From Archangiaceae bacterium (GTDB lineage Bacteria > Myxococcota > Myxococcia > Myxococcales > Myxococcaceae), in contig JAHFDQ010000002.1 of assembly GCA_023248915.1 (NCBI GenBank), positions 1-38,545 of the forward strand: a stretch of 38,545 bases of DNA. The letters are read 5' to 3'. The translations under genes and the position numbers were made by a program. The notes beneath the pieces are model-generated. The model was not told where the DNA came from, ran no database searches, and was given only the letters and a program-made list of their open reading frames with translations. Below, piece after piece: positions 20,846 to 30,513 of this stretch. Position 1 is the stretch's first letter. Each line of letters begins with the position of its first letter.

Positions 20846-21238
20846 CTAGCGCGCCGCTTCCTTCAGCAGCGCCTCGTAGGCCCCGGGTTCGAGCAGCGCG
20901 TCGTACTGCTTGGCGTCGCTGGGTTCGACCTCGATGATCCACCCGGCCTGATACGGGTCGTGGTTCACCGTCTGCGGGTCGGCGGTCAGCGTGTCGTTCA
21001 CCTTCACCACCTTGCCCGAGATGGGAGCGAACAGCTCGGATACCGCCTTGGTGGACTCGATCACCCCGAACGCCTTGCCGGCCGTCACGGTGGCGCCGAG
21101 CTTGGGCAACTCGACGTAGACCACGTCGCCGAGCGCTTCCTGTGCGTGGAAGGTGACGCCGATCACGACCGCGGCGCCGGCCTTGCGCGCCCACTCGTGG
21201 TCCTTGGTGTACTTGAGGTTCTTCGGGTAGTCGGCCAT
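20846..21238 (-). CDS. gcvH: Glycine cleavage system H protein
   Basis: [39 protein letters not shown]; lipoyl-Lys region [23 protein letters not shown]. Confidence 0.98.
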   Translation of the reverse strand: MADYPKNLKYTKDHEWARKAGAAVVIGVTFHAQEALGDVVYVELPKLGATVTAGKAFGVIESTKAVSELFAPISGKVVKVNDTLTADPQTVNHDPYQAGWIIEVEPSDAKQYDALLEPGAYEALLKEAAR

Positions 21239-21260
21239 CTGTCTTTCCGGGTTTGGGGAA

Positions 21261-22349
21261 TCAGGCGGGGTTGTAGAACGGCGTCTTGACGACTCTCGCG
21301 GCCACCAGGCGTCCGCGCATCTCTACGTGAAAGGTCGAGCCTTCGGGCGCGAGCGCCAGCGGGACGTAGCCGATGCCGATGGCCTTCTTCACCGACGGGC
21401 CCATCGTGCCGGACGTCACCTCGCCCACCGGCTTGCCGTCCTTGAGTATCGGGTAGTGCGGGCGGGGGATGCCGGGCTCGGTCGTCTCGAAGCCCACCAG
21501 CTTGCGGGTCAGGCCCTGAGCTTTCTGCCGGCGCAGCACGTCGGCGCCGATGAAGTCGTGGTTCTCGAGCTTGACGATCCACCCCAGGCCCGCATCGAGC
21601 GGCGTGTGGGTGTCGTCGATGTCGTTGCCGTAGAGCGCGAACTTCATCTCGGTTCGCAGCGAATCGCGCGCGCCGAGGCCTGTCGGTTTCAGGCCGTCGG
21701 CCTTGCCCTCTTCCAGCAACGCCCACCAGAGCTTCTCGGCGCCGCCCGGCGGGCAGTAGAGCTCGAAGCCGTCTTCGCCGGTGTAGCCGGTGCGCGAGAT
21801 GATGCACTCGACGCCGGCGACCTGCCCTTGGGTGAAGCGGTAGGTGCCCACCTTGGCCTTCGAAACGTCCACCTTCGTCAGGCGCTGCACGATGCCGGCG
21901 GCCTTGGGGCCCTGGACGGCCAGTTGGGCGAACTCGTCGCCGCGATCTCGCGGGACGACTCCGCGGGCCCGGCTCTTCATCCAGGCGAAGTCCTTCTCGC
22001 GGTTGCTGGCGTTGACGCAGAAGAAGATGCGCTCGGGAGAGAACCGGTAGACGACGACGTCGTCCACGAAGCCGCCCTGGTCGTTCAACAGGCCCGAGTA
22101 CAGCGCCTGGCCGTCGACTGCCCGGGTGAGGTCATTCGTGATCAGCGCGTTGGCCGATTCGAGGGCGCCCTTGCCGGCGAACTCGATCTCGCCCATGTGC
22201 GACACGTCGAACAACCCGGCGGCCGTGCGCACGGCCTCGTGCTCGGAGATCACCGAGGTGTACTGCACCGGCAGGTCCCACCCGGCGAAGTCGACCATCT
22301 TCCCGCCCAGCTTGCGGTGGGCCGCGTTCAAGGGAGTTTGGCGGGGCAT
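21261..22349 (-). CDS. gcvT: Glycine cleavage system T protein (aminomethyltransferase)
   Basis: TPLNAAHRKLGGKMVDFAGWDLPVQYTSVISEHEAVRTAAGLFDVSHMGEIEF...; RTGYTGEDGFELY; SD GAGGAGT upstream. Confidence 0.98.
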   Translation of the reverse strand: MPRQTPLNAAHRKLGGKMVDFAGWDLPVQYTSVISEHEAVRTAAGLFDVSHMGEIEFAGKGALESANALITNDLTRAVDGQALYSGLLNDQGGFVDDVVVYRFSPERIFFCVNASNREKDFAWMKSRARGVVPRDRGDEFAQLAVQGPKAAGIVQRLTKVDVSKAKVGTYRFTQGQVAGVECIISRTGYTGEDGFELYCPPGGAEKLWWALLEEGKADGLKPTGLGARDSLRTEMKFALYGNDIDDTHTPLDAGLGWIVKLENHDFIGADVLRRQKAQGLTRKLVGFETTEPGIPRPHYPILKDGKPVGEVTSGTMGPSVKKAIGIGYVPLALAPEGSTFHVEMRGRLVAARVVKTPFYNPA

Positions 22350-22422
22350 CGGGACTCCTCGATTCGAGAGCGGCCGGAAGGCGCGCGGACTATAGCGACC
22401 GAGCCCCGTCGATCAAGGTGCA

Positions 22423-23346
22423 ATGGCGGACACTACCGCCCACTCCACAGGCGGGCTTATGGTGCGGCGCGAAATGAAGATTCGGAACAGGCTGAACCCT
22501 TCGAACCCCTGTTTTTCGTTCGAGTTCTTCCCGCCGAAGACGCCGGACGGAGAGCACGCGCTGTGGCAGGCGCTGGAGGACCTGCGGGCGCTCGACCCGG
22601 GCTTCGTGTCGGTCACCTACGGAGCCGGCGGCAGCACCCGCGACCGCACGGTGGACCTGGTGACCCAAATCAAGGCCAAGACGGGCATCGAGGCGATGGC
22701 GCACGTCACCTGCGTCGGCCACACCCGGGACGAGCTGGCGGCGATTCTGGACACTCTGGCGGCGGCCAAGATCGAGAACGTTCTGGCCCTGCGCGGTGAC
22801 CCGCCCGCGGGCTCGCGCAATTTCCTGCCGGTCGAGGGCGGGTTTCGCTACGCGAGCGAGCTGGTGACCTTCATCCGCGAGAAGGACTACGCCTTCTCGC
22901 TGGGCGGCGCGGCCTACTGCGAGGGCCACGTCGAGACTCCGTCGCGCGACGTCGACCTCAAGAACCTGAAGGCGAAGGTGGACGCCGGGCTGGACTTCGT
23001 CATCACCCAGCTCTTCTTCGACAACGCGTTCTACTTCGACTTCGTCGAGCGGGCTCGGAGGTCCGGGGTGAACGTCCCGATCGTCCCGGGCATCATGCCC
23101 ATCACCAACTTCGACCAGCTCAATCGGTTCGTCCGCATGTGCGGAGCCACGGTGCCGATGCGCCTACAGCTTCAGCTCGAGAGGGTGAAGGACGACCCCG
23201 AGGCGGTGGCGCAGCTGGGAGTCGCGCATGCGACGGTCCAGTGCATGGAATTGCTCTCGCGCGGCGTGCCCGGAATTCACTTCTACACGCTGAACCGTTC
23301 GCCCGCGACGCGGATGATCGTCGGTGCGTTGCGGTTGCGCGGGTAG
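22423..23346 (+). CDS. metF: 5,10-methylenetetrahydrofolate reductase (true start may be 22459 or 22474)
   Basis: FSFEFFPPKTPDGEHALWQALEDLRALDPGFVSVTYGAGGSTRDRTVDLV...VLALRGDPP...ITQLFFDNAFYFDFVERAR...PIVPGIMPI. Confidence 0.95.
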   Translation: MADTTAHSTGGLMVRREMKIRNRLNPSNPCFSFEFFPPKTPDGEHALWQALEDLRALDPGFVSVTYGAGGSTRDRTVDLVTQIKAKTGIEAMAHVTCVGHTRDELAAILDTLAAAKIENVLALRGDPPAGSRNFLPVEGGFRYASELVTFIREKDYAFSLGGAAYCEGHVETPSRDVDLKNLKAKVDAGLDFVITQLFFDNAFYFDFVERARRSGVNVPIVPGIMPITNFDQLNRFVRMCGATVPMRLQLQLERVKDDPEAVAQLGVAHATVQCMELLSRGVPGIHFYTLNRSPATRMIVGALRLRG

Positions 23347-23375
23347 GCGGCCTCCCCGCGGGGCTCGCCTCGCGA

Positions 23376-23454
23376 GGCTCTGCCCTTCTCTATGCCGCAC
23401 TTCGGTTTCCGCCCTCTGAGGAATTCGAGGTCCGGCATGGAAAAGAGCAGAGCC
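23376..23454. repeat. Imperfect 21-bp inverted repeat between convergent metF and folD
   Basis: Left GGCTCTGCCCTTCTCTATGCC (23376-23396), right GGCATGGAAAAGAGCAGAGCC (23434-23454); 18 of 21 positions complementary, 37-nt loop. Confidence 0.75.
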
Positions 23455-23464
23455 CGATTCCGAG

Positions 23465-24307
23465 CTACCCGCCGGCGGCCAGCAGGGTGTTCTGCATCAG
23501 CATCGCGACCGTCATCGGGCCGACTCCGCCCGGGACGGGGGTGATGAACGAAGCGCGCTCACAGGCGGCCTGGAACTCGACGTCGCCCTTCAGCTTCCCG
23601 TCAGGACCGCGGTTCATCCCCACGTCGATGACGACGGCTCCCGGCTTCACCCAGGCGCCTTTCACCAGCTCGGCCACGCCCACCGCCGCCACCACCAGGT
23701 CGGCCTGCTCGACCTCGGCGCGTACGTTGCTCTTGCTGTGGCACATCGTCACGGTCGCGTCGGCCTGGAGCAGCATCATCGCCATCGGCTTGCCGACGAT
23801 GTTGCTGCGGCCCACCACCACCGCTTTCTTGCCTCGCGGGGCGAAGTGAATCTCCTCGAGCAGCCGCATCACACCGAACGGGGTGCAGGCCCTCGGGCCC
23901 GGCCGGCCCTGCATCAGCCTCCCCGAATTGATCGGCAACAGCCCGTCAACGTCCTTGCCCGGGCTGATGGCGAAGAGCAGCTCGTCCGCGTCCAGGTGCT
24001 TCGGCAGCGGTAGCTGCACCAGAATGCCGTGGACGGCCGGGTCTGCATCGAGCGCGCGCACCTTCGCCAGCACCTCTTCTTGCGTCGCCTTCTCCTCGAA
24101 GATGCACTCCCAGGCGTTGAACCCGACCTCTTCGGCGGCCTTCCGCTTCGCGCCAACGTAGACCTTCGAGGCCGGGTCGTCCCCCACCCTCACGACCGCG
24201 AGGCCGGGGACAATGCCGCGCGTCTGCTTCAACTTCGCGACCGCGTCCTTGACCGAGGCCCGGACCTTCGCCGCGACCGCTTTCCCGTCGATGACTTGAG
24301 CGCCCAT
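23465..24307 (-). CDS. folD: Methylenetetrahydrofolate dehydrogenase / methenyltetrahydrofolate cyclohydrolase
   Basis: [20 protein letters not shown]...[28 protein letters not shown]...[29 protein letters not shown]...[31 protein letters not shown]...[20 protein letters not shown]. Confidence 0.97.
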   Translation of the reverse strand: MGAQVIDGKAVAAKVRASVKDAVAKLKQTRGIVPGLAVVRVGDDPASKVYVGAKRKAAEEVGFNAWECIFEEKATQEEVLAKVRALDADPAVHGILVQLPLPKHLDADELLFAISPGKDVDGLLPINSGRLMQGRPGPRACTPFGVMRLLEEIHFAPRGKKAVVVGRSNIVGKPMAMMLLQADATVTMCHSKSNVRAEVEQADLVVAAVGVAELVKGAWVKPGAVVIDVGMNRGPDGKLKGDVEFQAACERASFITPVPGGVGPMTVAMLMQNTLLAAGG

Positions 24308-24360
24308 GTTGGGCCGGACTCTATGCGACACTGGGCGAAACTCGCGGGAGATACCGCACG

Positions 24361-25152
24361 GTGTACGGGAAGCTCTTGGGTGCGATCGCGGGGGCGGCGG
24401 CAGGGCTCTTGGCCCATTCGCCGGCCACCGCCGTGGTGCTGGCCGCGGTCGGGGCGCTGGTCGGCCACCTGGTTGATTCCTCCCACGCCGACCCCGAACC
24501 CGACCTGGCAGCGTCATTGACGCCCGGCGTGGCGGCACCCGGCCCCGAGACCGCGGGGGCGCGCGCCCGCGCCGCCTTCGCTCGGCACCTGTGCACCCTC
24601 TGCGTCGAGGTAGCCCGGGCGGACGGGCCAATCGTCCAGGACGAGATCCACGTCGTGCGCGAGTTCTTCGAGAAGGACTTGCTGTTCGCCCCCGACGAGC
24701 TCGAGCAGGTTCGCCTGCTGCTCAAGGAAGCAGTGGCCACCCCGCGCGATCTGGCCGCCGCGGCGCAGGCCTGCCGCGACGAGCTCTTGCCCTCCGAGCG
24801 GCTGTTGCTGGTCAACGCCCTGTACGAGCTGGCGCTCGCGGACGGGCCGCTGAAACGCGCCGAGGGCGACACCATCCGGGCTGTGGTCGCCGGGCTCCAG
24901 GTGTCCGACGAGGACCACCGGTCGATCTCGGCCGTGCACCTCGGCCTCGGCGGCGAGCACTACTCCTTGCTCGGGCTGGAGCCAGGCGCGGCCGACGACG
25001 AGGTGAAGGCGGCCTACCGCCGGCTGGCCGCCGCCCACCACCCGGATAAGGTAGCCCACCTCGGCCACGGACCGGTCGAGGTTGCCTCGCGGCGCTTCCG
25101 CGAGCTGAAGGACGCCTACGACGAGATCCGCAGGCTGCGGGGCCTGCTCTAG
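24361..25152 (+). CDS. DjlA-like membrane-anchored J-domain protein (TerB-like central region)
   Basis: N-term glycine-rich TM ([35 protein letters not shown]); TerB-like helical part; C-term J domain [35 protein letters not shown]. Confidence 0.88.
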   Translation: MYGKLLGAIAGAAAGLLAHSPATAVVLAAVGALVGHLVDSSHADPEPDLAASLTPGVAAPGPETAGARARAAFARHLCTLCVEVARADGPIVQDEIHVVREFFEKDLLFAPDELEQVRLLLKEAVATPRDLAAAAQACRDELLPSERLLLVNALYELALADGPLKRAEGDTIRAVVAGLQVSDEDHRSISAVHLGLGGEHYSLLGLEPGAADDEVKAAYRRLAAAHHPDKVAHLGHGPVEVASRRFRELKDAYDEIRRLRGLL

Positions 25153-25193
25153 AGCCTCGACGGACGCGGCCGGTCGTGCGAGCTTCCTCGCTC

Positions 25194-26189
25194 ATGGCTC
25201 GCGAGCTCGTCGATCTGCACATTCACCTGGGCGGCGCCGTCGCTCCGCACATTCTCTGGTCGATCGCCCACCAGCAGGGCTTCAAGCTGCCGGTGAAGAA
25301 CTACTTCGAGTTCGTCGAGCTGATTACCGCCCGGCCCGGCAAGGTCACCAGCCTCGCCGAGTACCTGAAGATCATGCACACCTGGACCGAGAAGATTCAG
25401 AGCTCGCCCGCGGCGATCGAGCGCTCGGTCTACGAGGTGATAGGCAAAGAGTACCGCGGCAGCCGCGTCACCCACATCGAGCTTCGGTTCAACCCGGCGA
25501 AGCGGAACTTGAGCTCAGAGCTCGACCTCGACCACATCATCCACGCCGCCATCCGCGGCATGGACCGCGCGGTGCTCGAATACGGGGTCAAGGCCGGGCT
25601 CATCTTCTGCCTCGCCCGCGAGTTCGATCACCGCCTGAACGGCATCATCCTCGACAAGGCGATTCGCTACCGGCACCGGGGCGTCTGCGGCATCGACCTG
25701 GCCGGCACCGAGGAGAACGCGCTCGAGCTCAGGCCCGAGCTGGTGCCTCAATACGAAGACCTGTTCGACCGGGCCCGGAAGGCGGGCCTGAAGACGACGG
25801 TGCACACCGGAGAGACGGCGGGCACCGGGGCCGAAGGGGTGGTAGCCGTGGTCGAGCGGCTGAAGCCCCACCGCATCGGCCACGGCATCCGCGCGGCCTA
25901 TGACGAGTCGGCGATGCGGCTGCTCAAGGAGCGCGACGTGCTGCTCGAGCTGTGCCCCACGTCCAACCTGCAGACGCGGGCGGTGAAGAACCTCGCCGAG
26001 CTCGAGCACATCATCCGCACGTTCTGGGACCGCGGCGTGAAGTTCTGCATCAACACCGACGGCCCCTACCTGCTCGACACGCACATGCACACCGAGATCG
26101 AGGTGGTCGAGCAGAGCGGCATTCTCAGCCCGTCCCAGGTTGACCAGACCCTGGCCTGGGCGCGCGAGTACTCGTTCATTCCCGCCTGA
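25194..26189 (+). CDS. Adenosine deaminase-family amidohydrolase with atypical motifs
   Basis: MARELVDLHIHLGGAVAPHILWSIAHQQGFKLP; HTGETAG; RIGHGIRA; CPTSNLQT; CINTDGPYLLDT (canonical ADA is NTDDP). ORF can begin at GTG 25176. Confidence 0.88.
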   Translation: MARELVDLHIHLGGAVAPHILWSIAHQQGFKLPVKNYFEFVELITARPGKVTSLAEYLKIMHTWTEKIQSSPAAIERSVYEVIGKEYRGSRVTHIELRFNPAKRNLSSELDLDHIIHAAIRGMDRAVLEYGVKAGLIFCLAREFDHRLNGIILDKAIRYRHRGVCGIDLAGTEENALELRPELVPQYEDLFDRARKAGLKTTVHTGETAGTGAEGVVAVVERLKPHRIGHGIRAAYDESAMRLLKERDVLLELCPTSNLQTRAVKNLAELEHIIRTFWDRGVKFCINTDGPYLLDTHMHTEIEVVEQSGILSPSQVDQTLAWAREYSFIPA

Positions 26190-26191
26190 CC

Positions 26192-27292
26192 ATGTACCCG
26201 CTCCTGCGCAGGCCGCTCTTCTGGCTCCCGCCTGAAACGGCGCACCATGCCAGCCTGTGGGCGCTGTCGCTGTTCGACGCCAGCCCCGCGCTGTGCCGGC
26301 GAATGAGGGCGGGCGCGCCAGCCGACGGCCGCCTCTCGGTGACCATCGCCGGGCTCAAGTTCCCCAACCCCATCGGCCTCGCGGCCGGCTTCGACAAGGA
26401 CGCCGAGGCGGTTCAGGGTCTGTTCGCGCTCGGCTTCGGGTCGGTCGAGGTGGGGACGGTGACTCCCCGGCCCCAGAGCGGCAACGAGCCGCCGCGGCTC
26501 TTCCGCCTGCCCGGCCACCGGGCGCTCGTCAACCGCATGGGCTTCAACAACCGAGGCGCGTCCGCGATGGCGGCCCGGCTGCGCGAGCTCGAATGGCGGC
26601 CGGGACCGGTCGGAGTCAACCTCGGGAAGAATCGCGAAACGCCGCTCGAACGCGCCACCGAAGACTACCTGGCCGGAGTGGACGCGCTCGCTCCTTGCGC
26701 AGACTACCTGGTGGTGAACGCCTCTTCGCCCAACACTCCCGGGCTCCGCACGCTTCAGGAACCCGAGGCGCTGGCGGCGCTCCTCGCGGCGGTGCGGGCC
26801 CGGCTGGGCACGGTCGCTCCCGGCAAGCCGCTGTTCCTGAAGATCGCCCCCGACCTGGCGCCCGAGGCCGTCGACGCCATCGTGGACGTGGCGCTCGCAC
26901 AGCGCATCGACGGGCTGATCGCCACGAATACGACGCTCTCCCGCCCGGTTTCCGGAGACCCCGACCGCTACCCCGCAGGCGGCCTGTCGGGCGCTCCGCT
27001 GCGCGGCCTGGCGAACGCCGTCATCCGACGGGCGCACCGGCGCGGCGGCGCGCGGCTGCCGATCATCGGCGCGGGGGGCGTCTTCACCGCGGACGACGCC
27101 TACGAGAAGATCCTCGCCGGAGCATCGCTGGTCCAAGTCTACACCGGCTTCGTCTACGAGGGCCCGGCGGTGGCCCGGCGGATATTGCAGGGGCTCGTGG
27201 CGCTGCTCGAGCGCGGCGGCTTCGCCTCGGTCGCCGACGCGGTGGGCGCGGAAGGCCGCGCTCGCGGCCGATCTGACACCGCCGTGCAGTGA
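26192..27292 (+). CDS. pyrD: Dihydroorotate dehydrogenase (quinone), class 2
   Basis: NPIGLAAGFDKDAEAVQGLFALGFGSVEVGTVTPRPQSGNEPPRLFRLPGHRALVNRMGFNNRGA...VNLGKNRETPLERATEDYLAGV...NASSPNTPGLRTLQ...GAGGVFTADDAYEKILAGASLVQVYTGFVYEGP. Confidence 0.97.
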   Translation: MYPLLRRPLFWLPPETAHHASLWALSLFDASPALCRRMRAGAPADGRLSVTIAGLKFPNPIGLAAGFDKDAEAVQGLFALGFGSVEVGTVTPRPQSGNEPPRLFRLPGHRALVNRMGFNNRGASAMAARLRELEWRPGPVGVNLGKNRETPLERATEDYLAGVDALAPCADYLVVNASSPNTPGLRTLQEPEALAALLAAVRARLGTVAPGKPLFLKIAPDLAPEAVDAIVDVALAQRIDGLIATNTTLSRPVSGDPDRYPAGGLSGAPLRGLANAVIRRAHRRGGARLPIIGAGGVFTADDAYEKILAGASLVQVYTGFVYEGPAVARRILQGLVALLERGGFASVADAVGAEGRARGRSDTAVQ

Positions 27293-27297
27293 ATCCG

Positions 27298-27342
27298 CGC
27301 CCAGCGGAGCGCCCGTCACACGCAAACCCCAGTCGCTGGGCG
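27298..27342. other. Inverted repeat between convergent pyrD and GT4 gene
   Basis: Perfect 9-bp arms CGCCCAGCG (27298-27306) / CGCTGGGCG (27334-27342), 27-nt loop, no T-tract. Confidence 0.45.
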
Positions 27343-27528
27343 TGAGTCACCGCCGGGCCAGAACGCCCTGCCCGTTCCGGCGCATGCCCGCTGCGCGCGA
27401 CGTCCGCGACCGCTTCGGCGCGCCCGGTGAGGCGTCGGCATCAGCCGTCTGGGACTCGGCGGCGGTCTCGGCTTCCGAAAGGGCGCCGCGATTCCAGTCC
27501 CGGGCTGCGGGACGGTAGAGGCGGCCGA

Positions 27529-28722
27529 TCAAGCACGAATGCATGTGCCTATTGTCGCGTTCGAGCGGTCCGGAGTTTCCTTCGGGCGTGCAATCCTCCG
27601 GTACCAGCGATCATGCCGTTCGACGAGATGGGCCGCGGTCAGCTCGCGTTCGACGAAGTCTCGGCCGGCAATTCCCAGGCGGCGCGCCCGAGCATGATCC
27701 GTCACGAGCCCGGCGATGGCGTCCGCCAGTTGATCAGGCCGGCGAGGCTCGACCAGGAGCCCTCGCTCGCCGTCGGTCACCAGCTCGGGGTTGCCCCCCA
27801 CCCGGGTCACCACCATCGGCAACCGCGCCGCCATGCCTTCGATGATCGCGTTGGACAGGCCCTCGACGTCCGAACAGAGAACGCCCACCGACGCCCTAGC
27901 GAGAATCGCCGGAATGTCGGTTCGAAACCCGAGGAAGTGCGCCAGGTTCTCGAGCTTCAAGCGCCGCGCGAGCTCTTCGAGTTGCGGCCGCCGGCAGCCG
28001 TCGCCCACGAAGAAAGCGTGCACCGACCCCACCTGCTCGCGCACCCTCGCGAGCGCTTGCAGCAGGTCTTCCTGGCGCTTCACCACGTGGCTCATGTTCG
28101 CGACCTGGACCACCGCCGGAGACGTGCCGACCTCGGGCACCGGGGCGTCGGGGGGCAGCGCCAGCCGCGCGTCGAACCGCGGGAGGTCTAGGCCGTTGCG
28201 AATGAGCGTCATTCGCTCGCCGGGAATTCCCTGAGCGAGGCAGGACTGGCGCACCGCCTCGGCGTTTACCACCACCCCGTCGGCGGCTCGGCTCAGCATG
28301 CCGAGCGCGGCGGACCGCGACGGGCCGTGCCAGTGCAGGAGGTCGAGCCGACCCACCACCACTTTGACTCCCGCCAGGCGCGCCGCCGGCACCCCGACCA
28401 GCGTCGAATAGAAGTCGTGCGCGTGCACCAGCTCGGCCCCGGTGTCCCTCAACCAGCCCGCCATCCGCTTGATCTGCCGGGCGGTATTGACCGACAGGAA
28501 CGAACCTCGCAGCGGAAACGCCCGGGGAAGGAAGCCCAGGCTTCGCACTTCCCCTACGAGCGGACCGACTTCGTCCAAGACCGCTACGGAGATCTCGTAC
28601 CCCGGGCCAAGGCCTCGCAGGAGCTCGACTACCTGGCACTCGGTGCCGCCAAGCCAGAATGCCTTGGTGAACTCCACGAGCCGAATGGGTGAGGGAGTGG
28701 CGTGCGCGTCGCGGTGGACCAT
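27529..28722 (-). CDS. Glycosyltransferase family 4 protein
   Basis: FTKAFWLGGTECQVVELLRGL...; VHAHDFYSTLVG; VANMSHVVKRQEDLLQALARV; FVGDGCRRPQLEELARRL; GVLCSDVEGLSNAIIEGMAARLPMVVTRVGGNPELV. Confidence 0.93.
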   Translation of the reverse strand: MVHRDAHATPSPIRLVEFTKAFWLGGTECQVVELLRGLGPGYEISVAVLDEVGPLVGEVRSLGFLPRAFPLRGSFLSVNTARQIKRMAGWLRDTGAELVHAHDFYSTLVGVPAARLAGVKVVVGRLDLLHWHGPSRSAALGMLSRAADGVVVNAEAVRQSCLAQGIPGERMTLIRNGLDLPRFDARLALPPDAPVPEVGTSPAVVQVANMSHVVKRQEDLLQALARVREQVGSVHAFFVGDGCRRPQLEELARRLKLENLAHFLGFRTDIPAILARASVGVLCSDVEGLSNAIIEGMAARLPMVVTRVGGNPELVTDGERGLLVEPRRPDQLADAIAGLVTDHARARRLGIAGRDFVERELTAAHLVERHDRWYRRIARPKETPDRSNATIGTCIRA

Positions 28723-28830
28723 CGTCGGGCCCCTCCGCGGTCTAGCAGCGCCCGTGCCAAGACGGCGCCCTTGGCTCCGCTCTCAGGGAGCAGTTTCCGC
28801 GACGGGACTCTCGGCGCCGGCGTCCAGAAG

Positions 28831-30480
28831 TTACAGGAACGCCTGGCCGGCCACCGGGAGCGAGAGGATTGTCTTCGGGTCGACCCGCCCCTCTGCGAGG
28901 TACGCCGGCCCGAGCTCGGCCAGCAACCTTTCGAACACCCTCGCCACCATCAGGCCCGCCTCGGGTTGCGCCTCGGCGCCGACGCGGGCGGCGATGGCCT
29001 TGGCCGACCGCTCGAGCGCCGCGGGCCGCAGCTTCGGCGCGGCGGCGTCGCCCTCGAACAGCCGCTCGAACAGCTCGACCAGGCGCCCCTCGGGCACCGG
29101 GGACAGCCGGGGCTCGCCGTCGAGCAAGGCCCAAGCGGCCGCCGCGAGGAACAGGCGTTCGGGCGCTCCGGGGGTCAACACCCCGCCGAAGCGGGCGAGC
29201 ACCGCTTCCCAATCGCCCCCCGACAAGGCCGCGAACACCTCCCGCTGCCGTTCGACCCGGCCGAGCAACTGGCGCGCCTCTGCCAGCTCGCGCCGCGTGC
29301 GAAAGGGCACCGGGTCGGCCCCCTCGACCTTCACGGCCTTCATGGGACGGGGTCGCTGCAACGCCTCGAGCGCGGCGGCTTCGTCGTCGAGCGCCCACCA
29401 GACCGCGCCGTGCCGGGCCCCCTTCACGTGGCCGAGCCGGTCGGCCTGGCGCTTCAGCGTGACGGTTAGCGAGAACCCGACCTGGAAACACTTCTTGGCC
29501 GGATGCTCACGGATGGCGTCGGTCGCGAATTCGGAGTCGCCCCCGGAGAGGTGCTCGAGGCCGAGCGACAGGTAGTCGCGGGTGAGCTCGGTCACCCAGC
29601 GCAGCGCGGCCGGGTCACCCGGTTCGGCGCGTTCGGCGACGAGGGCCGAGTTCACCAGGTAGCGCAATTCCTGGGTCAGCGCCTCGGCCTCGCCGCTGTC
29701 GAGCCCTTGGAAGGCCGCTTCGACGAAGTCCACCCGGCGGGCCGCCTCGAGCGCCGGCCCAGGCGCGGGTCGGGGCGCGGGCGCCAGCTTCTCGGGGTCG
29801 ACGTAGGTGAACAGCTCGGCGGCCTCGGCCGGATCTGGGAAGCCGAGGTCGGCCAGGCGGCCCGACCGGAAGTGGAGGGCAATCTCTTCGAGCTCGGACG
29901 GCATTTCCCAGCGCACGGCCTCGAAGAGCCGCGTCGCCTCGAGCGGGTTCTCGGCCACCAGGTCCGAGACCAGCCCCTTCAGCGCGACCAGATCGAGCCC
30001 TTCGGCCTTGAGCTCGATCAGGTACCTGCCCTCGGGCGTTTCCATCGTCACCCCGGGCGGGTTGACGTCGGGGTTCTCTTCGAGATCGTGCATGACCGTC
30101 AGCGACCGCAGGACGATCTCGAGCACCTCCTGGTCGATGAAGTGCACCTTCCGGAGGAAGTCCCCGGTGTCTTCGCCCCGGGCGGCCCGTAGCCAGGCGA
30201 GCACCTGAAGCGGGGCCAGGGCGTTCGCCTTCCACGCGGCCAGGTCGACGCAGGTGCGGAACTGCTCGGGCGAAGCGAGCTGCACCACCTCGACGGCGTC
30301 GGCCAACCCCACTTCGGCGATCGCCAGGTACAGGTCCTCGGCCGGCACGGCGCGGACCAGCCCCCGGGCGTCGGCTCCTTCGATGAGGGCGTCGAGGCGC
30401 TGCCTCGGGGCCAGCTGCATCAGCCGTCGCGCGAGCTGAGCGCGCGCCGTGCCGTGATCGTGCCCGTTGCCCTTCGCCAC
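28831..30480 (-). CDS. DUF6178-like protein
   Basis: 549 aa; LAPRQRLDALIEGADARGLVRAVPAEDLYLAIAEVGLADAVEVVQLASPEQFRTCVDLAAWKANALAPLQVLAWL; family assignment from recall. Confidence 0.72.
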   Translation of the reverse strand: MAKGNGHDHGTARAQLARRLMQLAPRQRLDALIEGADARGLVRAVPAEDLYLAIAEVGLADAVEVVQLASPEQFRTCVDLAAWKANALAPLQVLAWLRAARGEDTGDFLRKVHFIDQEVLEIVLRSLTVMHDLEENPDVNPPGVTMETPEGRYLIELKAEGLDLVALKGLVSDLVAENPLEATRLFEAVRWEMPSELEEIALHFRSGRLADLGFPDPAEAAELFTYVDPEKLAPAPRPAPGPALEAARRVDFVEAAFQGLDSGEAEALTQELRYLVNSALVAERAEPGDPAALRWVTELTRDYLSLGLEHLSGGDSEFATDAIREHPAKKCFQVGFSLTVTLKRQADRLGHVKGARHGAVWWALDDEAAALEALQRPRPMKAVKVEGADPVPFRTRRELAEARQLLGRVERQREVFAALSGGDWEAVLARFGGVLTPGAPERLFLAAAAWALLDGEPRLSPVPEGRLVELFERLFEGDAAAPKLRPAALERSAKAIAARVGAEAQPEAGLMVARVFERLLAELGPAYLAEGRVDPKTILSLPVAGQAFL

Positions 30481-30513
30481 GCGCCAGCCCTTACCAGGTG
30501 GCTGCGCGGGCGG

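Noticed and set aside
22350-22422. Possible glycine riboswitch upstream of gcvT
   Set aside because: The region is only about 70 bp and shows no recognisable glycine aptamer; an ordinary promoter and SD suffice.
21327-22799. 490-aa plus-strand ORF antisense to gcvT and running into metF out of frame
   Set aside because: Antisense artefact; gcvT and metF motifs are unambiguous.
28774-28791. GCTCC/GGAGC hairpin downstream of the DUF6178-like gene
   Set aside because: Only a 5-bp stem with an 8-nt loop and no T-tract; expected by chance in high-GC sequence.
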